From: an uncultured Candidatus Poseidoniales archaeon
Lineage (GTDB): Archaea; Thermoplasmatota; Poseidoniia; Poseidoniales; Thalassarchaeaceae
DNA: 6,185 nt
Assembly (NCBI GenBank): GCA_950068635.1
Contig: CATMIM010000075.1
Span: 1 to 6,185, forward strand
Reading direction: 5' to 3'
The first letter of the stretch is position 1. Each line of letters starts with the position of its first letter. The notes below the pieces were generated by a model. It was not told the origin of the DNA and ran no database searches. It was given only the letters and a program-made list of their open reading frames with translations. The translations under genes were made by a program, and so were the position numbers. Below are positions 1-4,858 of this stretch, piece after piece.

Positions 1-1
1 C

Positions 2-295
2 GCGGCCGCCCTGTCCTATTCCAACAAACTGCATCTGCAGTGGGTCGAGGCGTTCAACCAGCTCTGGTTCGACCCATTGGACCCAGACCACACCTTCCAT
101 GCGATTGATGACAACGCCTACATCGTGATGCCTGACCACCTGCTGCTCGACACCCTCACCCACCTCCGGAATGTTAGAGGATCCCATTTCGCTGATGCGC
201 CTGCGCCCATGGATATTCCCCCGCCACCACCTCAACCCACGGTCCATCCACCCACTGCCCCCGGATCGCTCGGCCCACCACCTCCACCTGGTTGA
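2..295 (+). CDS. C-terminal part of an unidentified protein with a proline-rich tail
   Basis: The reading frame is open from the left edge of the window and ends at TGA 293-295, so only the last 97 residues are visible. The start lies outside. The TTG at 77 could be read as a start, but the frame continues upstream of it without a stop and looks coherent (Trp- and Phe-rich, e.g. LQWVEAFNQLWFDP), so an internal Leu is more likely. The visible part has a globular-looking segment (residues about 1-60) and then a low-complexity tail from about residue 66, with two five-proline runs at 73-77 and 92-96 and the last residue Gly. No known domain, membrane segment or catalytic motif is recognised. A proline-rich C-terminus may be a flexible linker or a protein-interaction tail. 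The gene converges on the minus-strand gene ending at 390, with a 94-base spacer and no clear terminator hairpin. Confidence is reasonable that this is coding; no function is proposed. Confidence 0.55.
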   Translation, partial: AAALSYSNKLHLQWVEAFNQLWFDPLDPDHTFHAIDDNAYIVMPDHLLLDTLTHLRNVRGSHFADAPAPMDIPPPPPQPTVHPPTAPGSLGPPPPPG

Positions 296-389
296 CCGAG
301 TCGGCCCGGCCACCGCAGTTGGTGCAGCCAAGCGAGGTGCAGGTCAGCCAGCCCGAACAGTCAGTCGGTGAACAGCAGGTCTGAGCACA

Positions 390-1829
390 TCAGATGAGTC
401 CGACGCCTGATTCTTCGAAGATGCGCAGTGCGTCTTCGTCATCAGGGAGGTGTTCCAGCGCTTCGCGCGCTGCCTCGAACGCAGCCATCTTATTGCCCAA
501 CTGTTCATGCACCCGCGCCAGGTTCAACCATGGGAATCCCAGTGCGTCGTAGCGAGGGGCCTGTGTGGCCGTACTGAGCCACGGAACGGCTTCCTTCAAC
601 TCGCCATTCTCTAACAGCAGAGCCCCAATATCATTCCACGGATTTCCAAATGTGGCGTCTGTCTCGATCGCTCGTCGGTACCAGGCCAGCGCACCGTCAC
701 GATTTTCACCGGATTCTGAGAGTGCCCAAGCGAGAAATGTTGCGGATTCAGACGAAGGTAGCAGCCTGAACGACTCTGCGTGATGCTCACCCGCAAGTCC
801 TAGCACACCCAACTGCTGCAACACATGTCCCATACGGAACAGGTCGTCGGCCAGTTTGGTGCGGATGTCAGCCTCGGCCTCTCCACAGCCGGCGAACACC
901 GGTCCCGCTGAATCCCAGATGGCAGCCATCATTCGTAGGATGCGTTCAGGAGCGAAACGGTCGCGCATCGGGTCGTTGTTGGCCTGCGTCCAAGCGCGCA
1001 CCCGCTCACTCTCACTGGCCAGCACCTCCTCGGCCACCCCTTCATCCGGTGGCTCGAGGCCCTCGAGCACGGAGGCCACTTCGGGACTGAGTACCTGAAC
1101 TGCCCATGAGCAGACCCACTGGGCGGTCAATTCGCGTTTGCTCGTCGGCGTGACCAGTTGCAGCACGGCCGCCTCGTCATCCCCGACGACGACCAGAGCC
1201 TGCCCATCGTGTGTGAGCCCCGTGAGCAACTCGATCGGCAACCGCGGCAATGCTCCGGTGAGCAGCATGCGGTCCCAGTACGGTTCGCTGCGCATCGCTT
1301 CGTCTGCCAACTCGACACAACCCCCCCATCTGACATCACAATCATGCTCTGCACACAACTCATCGAGCCCCAACCGCTCCCAGCGGGCGATCAGTGTGGC
1401 GCGTCGCACCTCATCAGGTTCGATGACGAGCAGTTCGGATGCACCGATTCGAACCAGTAATTCCATCAAATATCCCCCGCGCGGTTGAAGAAGGCAGACT
1501 CGATCTCCAACCCGAACCCTCAGCAGTTGGAGCACCTGTGCGGTCTCGTAGTGGCCAGGAATCAATGCACAATTTCCTTCATGCCACCAAGGTAGTTTCA
1601 GCGCAGAACCCTCGAGGTCCACCTCATCCAGCAACGGCTGTTCGAGCGCGTGTCGCTGTCTCGGACATGCCACCATCGCCTCCTGCAGCACCTCGTCGAA
1701 CAGCACCCCCATCGCCGCCAGACGGAGCACCGCTTCCTCGTTGTTGGGCAGGCGCGGCACCACCTCCACCTCTGGCAGGGAGGCGAGGTCGCATTCGGCG
1801 GCTCCGATGTCTCCCCAAGCAGGATTCAC
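390..1829 (-). CDS. PCMT-like methyltransferase-fold protein with C-terminal TPR repeats
   Basis: The protein is 479 residues from a GTG start at 1829; an internal Met (residue 40) is a possible but less complete start. Residues about 30-230 follow the layout of protein-L-isoaspartate O-methyltransferases: a helical N-terminus, an ETAQVLQLL helix (95-103) where the family has its substrate-loop and helix segment, a Rossmann strand/loop (VGDRVCLLQPRGGYL, 107-121), an acidic strand end (LLVIEPDE, 133-140), and the late motif WDRMLLTGALPRLP (185-198), close to the family's YDRILVTGA. Residues about 327-466 form roughly four TPR-like helical pairs (e.g. NPWNDIGALLLENGELKEA, 397-415), a protein-binding scaffold. 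The glycine-rich SAM loop, normally like EIGTGSGY, is reduced to LLQPRGGY, so SAM binding and catalysis are doubtful. The product is probably cytosolic, as no signal or membrane segment is seen. No Shine-Dalgarno-like sequence precedes the start. It lies 73 bases downstream of the phosphatase gene on the same strand and may be read through from it or have its own promoter. The fold assignment is fairly good; the function is unknown. Confidence 0.8.
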   Translation of the reverse strand: MNPAWGDIGAAECDLASLPEVEVVPRLPNNEEAVLRLAAMGVLFDEVLQEAMVACPRQRHALEQPLLDEVDLEGSALKLPWWHEGNCALIPGHYETAQVLQLLRVRVGDRVCLLQPRGGYLMELLVRIGASELLVIEPDEVRRATLIARWERLGLDELCAEHDCDVRWGGCVELADEAMRSEPYWDRMLLTGALPRLPIELLTGLTHDGQALVVVGDDEAAVLQLVTPTSKRELTAQWVCSWAVQVLSPEVASVLEGLEPPDEGVAEEVLASESERVRAWTQANNDPMRDRFAPERILRMMAAIWDSAGPVFAGCGEAEADIRTKLADDLFRMGHVLQQLGVLGLAGEHHAESFRLLPSSESATFLAWALSESGENRDGALAWYRRAIETDATFGNPWNDIGALLLENGELKEAVPWLSTATQAPRYDALGFPWLNLARVHEQLGNKMAAFEAAREALEHLPDDEDALRIFEESGVGLI

Positions 1830-1830
1830 G

Positions 1831-1856
1831 AAGTAGAGCAGTGCGGCGTTCTACTT
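1831..1856. repeat. Inverted repeat just upstream of the PCMT/TPR gene
   Basis: Perfect 7-base arms, AAGTAGA (1831-1837) and TCTACTT (1850-1856), are separated by 12 bases and lie one base before the GTG start at 1829 on the minus strand. It could be an operator dyad or an RNA hairpin covering the start codon region. It is not followed by a T-run on the minus strand, so it is a poor intrinsic terminator for the phosphatase gene. A dyad this short can occur by chance. Confidence 0.35.
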
Positions 1857-1902
1857 TTCAATGAATGCCCCTCTGCTGGGCTTTCCCCGCAGATTGGCAA
1901 CC

Positions 1903-2697
1903 TCAGCGCAACAGCGAATCAACCGACTTGACAACCAAGTCAGGATTCTGAGGGGCTGCCCGAGCATCGTCTGCAGTCGCCTCTCCGGAGAGCACCAGCA
2001 CCCCGCGCACACCCGCCCGCGCGGCCATCTCGAGATCGGTGTACAGGCGGTCGCCAATCATGGCACACTCACTCGGCTCAAGTCCCAGTTCGACCACCTT
2101 GTGCAACAGCATTCCCGCGTTCGGCTTTCCACAGACATGCACCGGCTGCACCCCTGTGGTTGCTTCAAACAGCGCCATGTACGCACCAGAGTCTGGGATC
2201 CCGATCACTTCTCCACTAACTCCAGCAGGCGAAGGGCAGACGATGTCCGGATGGCTGGCCACCAAAGGTACGCCCGCGTGCAGATGAATCGAAGCTGTGG
2301 CGAGTTTGTCGTAGGTGATCTCGGTGTCGTATCCGAGCACGACGTACTCGGGTGCCTCGGCCCGCGTTTCGATGCCAGCACCTTCGAGCATGGTACGCAT
2401 TCCCTCAGTCCCAACCAGGTAGGTGTCACTGACCCCTTCATCGGTGAGCCAAGCGATCAGGTCGTGGGTCGACAGCATGATGTCAGCCGCTTCAGCGGGT
2501 ATGCCCAACCCGTGGAGTTTGGCGAGATACTGCTCGACCGAGCGCGACGAGTTGTTCGACAGGAAGAAGCGACGGATGCCGCGGGCCTCGCATCGTTCGA
2601 GGAATTCCAGTGCCCCGGGAATCAACTCATCACCGAGGTAGAGGGTGCCGTCGAGGTCGCAGAACACCGTCAAGACACCATCGAGTGATGCGTCCAT
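1903..2697 (-). CDS. NagD-like HAD superfamily (subfamily IIA) phosphatase
   Basis: The protein is 264 residues, the usual length for the family, which hydrolyses small phosphate esters (p-nitrophenyl phosphate, phosphoglycolate, sugar or glycerol phosphates) in the cytoplasm with Mg2+. All four HAD motifs are present: motif I FCDLDGTLYLGD with nucleophile Asp14 and acid/base Asp16; motif II FLSNNSS (45-51); the motif III lysine in CGKPNAGML (Lys191); and motif IV MIGDRLYTDLEMA (213-225) with Asp216 and Asp221. The segment between motifs II and III (about 85-185) is the C2-type alpha/beta cap that sets substrate choice; residues such as HPDIVCPSP (149-157) correspond to the family's NPD cap/core junction. 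The ATG at 2697 is preceded by a strong GAGGTGA ribosome binding site overlapping the stop of the upstream reductase gene, with only 12 bases between the genes, so the two are an operon and probably translationally coupled. The specific substrate cannot be read from the sequence. Nothing suggests truncation. Confidence 0.92.
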   Translation of the reverse strand: MDASLDGVLTVFCDLDGTLYLGDELIPGALEFLERCEARGIRRFFLSNNSSRSVEQYLAKLHGLGIPAEAADIMLSTHDLIAWLTDEGVSDTYLVGTEGMRTMLEGAGIETRAEAPEYVVLGYDTEITYDKLATASIHLHAGVPLVASHPDIVCPSPAGVSGEVIGIPDSGAYMALFEATTGVQPVHVCGKPNAGMLLHKVVELGLEPSECAMIGDRLYTDLEMAARAGVRGVLVLSGEATADDARAAPQNPDLVVKSVDSLLR

Positions 2698-2704
2698 CAG
2701 TCAC

Positions 2705-2711
2705 TCACCTC
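2705..2711 (-). promoter_or_regulatory. Ribosome binding site of the HAD phosphatase gene
   Basis: On the minus strand GAGGTGA lies 7 bases before the ATG at 2697 and shares bases with the TGA stop (2710-2712) of the reductase gene. It matches seven bases complementary to the 3' end of 16S rRNA (UCACCUC) and fixes the phosphatase start. The GGTGA-centred form is common in archaea but is not exclusive to them. Confidence 0.75.
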
Positions 2712-4092
2712 AGAATAACATCAGTTTGATCAGTTGCCAGGGAGTTGCCACGTCCTCTTGAGCGGATTTCGAGGAGACCGCCAGTTCCAACTGGTTGCGA
2801 ATCATCTCTCCCCTCTTGTCATCCCTGCTTGCCTTGCCCATGAACCAGTTCATCAAACGCCGCTTCTTCACGAGTTTCTGCATCTTGTAGCTGTTCGTCA
2901 TGACCGGGCCGATGTTCTTCCACAGTTCGGTCTGGTAGTCGTGCGCCGCCTCGGACGGGAAACCGTCCGCGTGCTCGTCACGGTCGAAGTGCTCGATCAG
3001 GGTCTTCGCCGACACGAAAGCAGGATCAATTCCTTCTCCTGAGAAGGCATTTACGAGGGTAGCTGCGTCTCCTACGCACCCCGCCCCTGCCATGGCTATC
3101 CGTCGCGGTTGGTAGCTCGGTGGGTCCTTTCTTGGAGAGCCACAGGGAATCATGTGACCGATGCCGCTGCCCTCGACCATCTTGGCGGATTTGAACCGCT
3201 CCTTGAACTTCGGATGCTCCGCGATCACCTGCGCCTGCAGGGCGCGCAGTTTGGTCTTGTTCAACTTCAACTCGCGCTGCACAAGACCGATCCCCACGTT
3301 ACACACCCCTTGATCTGCGCCTGCAGGGCCCCTCACCGGGAAGATCCAGAAGTACCCACCACCGAGATCACCACCGATGAAATGCAGTTCAATGGGTCCG
3401 GTTTCGGCACAGTCCATCTCCCAGTACTCCCTGTAGGCAGCGATGTAATGGTCATCGTCGCGCATCGGCTCCCCATGAGCCTCGGTGACCACGCGAGAGA
3501 CAGGGCAGTTGTAGCCCCCCGCGCCGATGGTCAGGGGTGCTGTGAAGGTCATCACCTCGTTGCCGCTGCGCGGACCGCCGACGGTTCCTGACACACCGAT
3601 GATGCGCTGCTTGTCACCCTCGCCCACCATGTGTACCTCGCTCACAGGGAAGTCTTGAATCACCGCTCCACCGTTCTTGCGCACCAGTTCGGCGGCTCGC
3701 TTGAAGAGCACGTAGTCGAACTGGAGTCGTGGAATCACCATACCGGCAGTGCGGTCGGCGATCCTGTCCGCAGGGAGTGGTATGGACACCTCCACCCCAT
3801 TGGCGCTGGAGAAGATCATGTCGGTCACCTGGTAGCAAGGGGTCGCCTCGATTTCGTCCTTGCACCCGAACGCCTGCACATGCATCAGGGCAGAGCCGCC
3901 TACCGCGTCACCGCAGGATTTCTGGCGCGGGAACACGCTCTTCTCGAGCAGTAATACTCGGTGGCCTGCCATGCTGGCGTACATGGCGGCACCAGACCCA
4001 CCAGGTCCTCCTCCGACGACGATGATGTCGTAGCGTCCGCCATCCTCTGGAAGTGGTCCTGAGTCAATCGGCTCGGCCCACCAGTCAGCCAT
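2710..4092 (-). CDS. Geranylgeranyl reductase family FAD-dependent oxidoreductase
   Basis: The protein is 460 residues from the ATG at 4092; a GTG at 4101 would add three residues, but GGGGTG (4099-4104) sits 6 bases before the ATG and looks like its ribosome binding site, so the ATG is preferred. Family members reduce isoprenoid double bonds using FAD: archaeal digeranylgeranylglycerophospholipid lipids, or the prenyl chains of chlorophyll, menaquinone or carotenoid-type molecules. Numbering from the ATG, YDIIVVGGGPGGSGAAM (21-37) is the N-terminal dinucleotide-binding motif, followed by LLLEK at the end of the second strand. KSCGDAVGG (58-66) is the family's Cys-Gly segment near the flavin. 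YFWIFP (247-252) is the YxWxFP motif of geranylgeranyl reductases lining the lipid cavity. GDAATLVNAFSGEGI (341-355) is the second FAD-binding motif. The length is somewhat above the roughly 400 usual for archaeal members, because of a 20-residue Trp/acidic extension before the FAD motif and a longer basic C-terminal region (KKRRLMNWFMGK, 409-420) that could touch the membrane. It is the first gene of the operon with the HAD phosphatase and is divergent from cutA. The family call is secure; the exact prenyl substrate is inference. Confidence 0.92.
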   Translation of the reverse strand: MADWWAEPIDSGPLPEDGGRYDIIVVGGGPGGSGAAMYASMAGHRVLLLEKSVFPRQKSCGDAVGGSALMHVQAFGCKDEIEATPCYQVTDMIFSSANGVEVSIPLPADRIADRTAGMVIPRLQFDYVLFKRAAELVRKNGGAVIQDFPVSEVHMVGEGDKQRIIGVSGTVGGPRSGNEVMTFTAPLTIGAGGYNCPVSRVVTEAHGEPMRDDDHYIAAYREYWEMDCAETGPIELHFIGGDLGGGYFWIFPVRGPAGADQGVCNVGIGLVQRELKLNKTKLRALQAQVIAEHPKFKERFKSAKMVEGSGIGHMIPCGSPRKDPPSYQPRRIAMAGAGCVGDAATLVNAFSGEGIDPAFVSAKTLIEHFDRDEHADGFPSEAAHDYQTELWKNIGPVMTNSYKMQKLVKKRRLMNWFMGKASRDDKRGEMIRNQLELAVSSKSAQEDVATPWQLIKLMLF

Positions 4093-4209
4093 CCAAGACA
4101 CCCCGTATGTCTGCCGCCGGTCGGCCGCAAGCCTTCAATCGTTCTCTCGGCTCAGCAGTCCCGCTCAGCGTCGGTCAGATTGATGCCACATCGCCTCCCA
4201 GCATGTGCC
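4093..4209. promoter_or_regulatory. Divergent intergenic region between the reductase gene and cutA
   Basis: This 117-base gap must hold the promoters for the leftward reductase operon and the rightward cutA-DUF4126 pair. I see no convincing bacterial -35/-10 pair and no clear archaeal TATA box. The most A/T-containing stretch is around 4131-4145 (TTCAATCGTTCTC). A small GC-rich imperfect dyad, GCCG-GT-CGGC, lies at about 4116-4125. The regulatory role is inferred from the gene orientation alone. Confidence 0.35.
4099..4104 (-). promoter_or_regulatory. Probable ribosome binding site of the reductase gene
   Basis: On the minus strand GGGGTG lies 6 bases before the ATG at 4092. The alternative GTG start (4099-4101) is part of this very motif, which argues that the ATG is the true start. 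Confidence 0.5.
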
Positions 4210-4530
4210 ATGACCGCCGAGATCGTGTTGCTCGAGACCACGCTTCCCGGTGAGTGGAACGAGGAGCAGGTCATCGCCTTCGCCACCCCGCTCGTGGAAG
4301 CAGGTCTGGCCGCGTGTGTGCAGCGCCGTATCGGCTCGACCTATCGCTGGCGTGGTGAACTGTGCGACGAGCAGGAGTGGTGCCTGCGCCTGAAGACTTC
4401 CGAGTCATCGCTGCAGGAACTGGTGGCCGCGCTCGTGGCCGCGCACCCCTATGATGAGCCGCAGGTGGTGCATTGGCGCGCCGGAGCGAGTGACGGATAC
4501 GCTGATTGGGTCGAGGAGCAGACCGGGTGA
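4210..4530 (+). CDS. cutA: CutA1 divalent-cation tolerance protein
   Basis: The protein is 106 residues, matching the usual 100-115 of CutA1, a very stable homotrimeric ferredoxin-like protein in the cytosol whose loss alters copper/divalent cation tolerance in E. coli; its molecular role elsewhere is poorly defined. Family hallmarks in order: the helix ending EAGLAACVQ (30-38) with the conserved Cys36; the strand STYRWRGEL (43-51), matching the family's SxYxWxGE; the strand CLRLKT (58-63); and AAHPYDEPQVV (77-87), containing the HPYDxP signature. The C-terminal DGYADWVEEQ matches the family's YxxWI end. The start was placed at ATG 4210 because the first beta strand begins right after it. In-frame ATG 4183 and TTG 4180 upstream would add a proline/His-containing stretch that does not resemble the family. 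No clear ribosome binding site precedes 4210, so a leaderless mRNA is possible. The gene is followed after 4 bases by the DUF4126 fragment, probably co-translated. Confidence 0.93.
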   Translation: MTAEIVLLETTLPGEWNEEQVIAFATPLVEAGLAACVQRRIGSTYRWRGELCDEQEWCLRLKTSESSLQELVAALVAAHPYDEPQVVHWRAGASDGYADWVEEQTG

Positions 4531-4534
4531 GTGG

Positions 4535-4693
4535 ATGGATGCCTGGCAGGCGCTCATCGCGTTCAGCATCGGCATCGGGCTGGCGGCCGCCTGCGGATTC
4601 CGCATCTTCCTGCCTCCATTGATCCTCTCTCTCGCCGCCCGATTCGAATGGGTGGAACTCGGCTCAGACATGCTCTGGCTCGGCGATGCCTGA
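4535..4693 (+). pseudogene. Truncated DUF4126 membrane protein (N-terminal 52 residues)
   Basis: The start ATG at 4535 is 4 bases after the cutA stop, preceded by GGTGA (4526-4530) that overlaps that stop. The 52 residues begin with a hydrophobic helix and contain GIGLAAACGFRIFLPPLILS (13-32), the conserved opening of DUF4126 proteins, followed by the FEWV and MLWLG segment where family members normally go on (WLGxxPALIA...) for roughly 130 further residues with several more membrane helices. Here the frame meets TGA at 4691-4693, immediately after the shared nine bases of the join (4682-4690). The rest of the protein is not found to the right in any frame; the sequence there belongs to a MASE1 gene on the other strand. 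The product, if made, would be a one- or two-helix stump and is probably not functional. The family assignment rests on the N-terminal motif, and DUF4126 has no established function. The intact gene would form an operon with cutA. Confidence 0.75.
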
Positions 4694-4858
4694 AGGAGGC
4701 CAGACCGGAGACGCATTCGTCTTCTGGAAGGCCAGCAGCAAACCCAGTTGGGCCGAGCCGTAGTAGATCGTTGCCACGATAAGGAGCAGCGCGCCCAGAG
4801 CCCAGGCAGGAAGAATCTTCGCGTGCATCGAGTTCATATTTGGTGTTTGGTCAGTCAT
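4664..4858 (-). pseudogene. Truncated MASE1-domain membrane sensor (N-terminal ~59 residues)
   Basis: The ATG at 4858 overlaps the stop of the MBL/rhodanese gene by eight bases (ATGACTGA, 4851-4858), so it is translationally coupled. After a polar N-terminus (Met8 and Met11 are alternative starts), residues about 17-44 form the first membrane helix, and NASPVWPPSGIA (48-59) is the hallmark of MASE1, an integral-membrane sensory domain usually placed in front of histidine kinase, PAS, GGDEF or EAL modules in bacteria. A full MASE1 has about eight helices and 250-300 residues before any output domain. Here the match ends at Ala59, and the last five codons (EPEHV) are simply the antisense of the DUF4126 gene before a chance TGA at 4664-4666. 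All the remaining helices and the output domain are missing. The family call is good for so short a piece; the stump is unlikely to signal. The output type of the complete gene cannot be known from this window. Confidence 0.75.
4682..4690. other. Junction where two truncated genes meet
   Basis: The nine bases GGCGATGCC can be read as Gly-Asp-Ala ending the DUF4126 fragment on the plus strand and, in reverse complement, as Gly-Ile-Ala of the MASE1 motif PPSGIA on the minus strand. Left of them only DUF4126 makes sense; right of them only MASE1 does. This marks a breakpoint with possible microhomology, arising by a natural deletion/rearrangement or by chimeric assembly. No insertion sequence, terminal repeat or integrase site is visible next to it. 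Confidence 0.7.

Noticed and set aside
171..371. Overlapping plus-strand frame in the left-edge region as a separate small gene
   Set aside because: It overlaps the proline-rich frame, has no ribosome binding site or recognisable composition, and looks like a shadow frame.
296..389. Bidirectional terminator between the convergent genes
   Set aside because: Only a 4-base hairpin (CACC...GGTG) and no T-run were found; not enough to call a terminator.
1321..1327. Run of seven C as a possible frameshift site in the PCMT/TPR gene
   Set aside because: The frame on both sides reads as the same PCMT-like protein (DVRWGG then the WDRMLLTGA motif), so no frameshift is needed.
1866..1886. Terminator after the HAD phosphatase gene
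   Set aside because: GCCC and GGGC arms of only four bases with no U-run after them on the minus strand.
1861..2688. A 275-codon plus-strand open frame opposite the HAD phosphatase gene
   Set aside because: It is fully antisense to a gene with all four HAD motifs, its translation has no recognisable domain, and long antisense frames are expected in GC-rich coding DNA.
3229..3329. A 15-base exact direct repeat (CTGCGCCTGCAGGGC at 3229-3243 and 3315-3329)
   Set aside because: Both copies lie inside the reductase coding sequence in different frames (Ala-Leu-Gln-Ala-Gln and Pro-Ala-Gly-Ala) and there are only two; chance in GC-rich coding DNA is the simplest explanation.
4180..4209. Longer N-terminus for CutA from TTG 4180 or ATG 4183
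   Set aside because: The extra residues do not fit the family, whose first strand begins right after ATG 4210.
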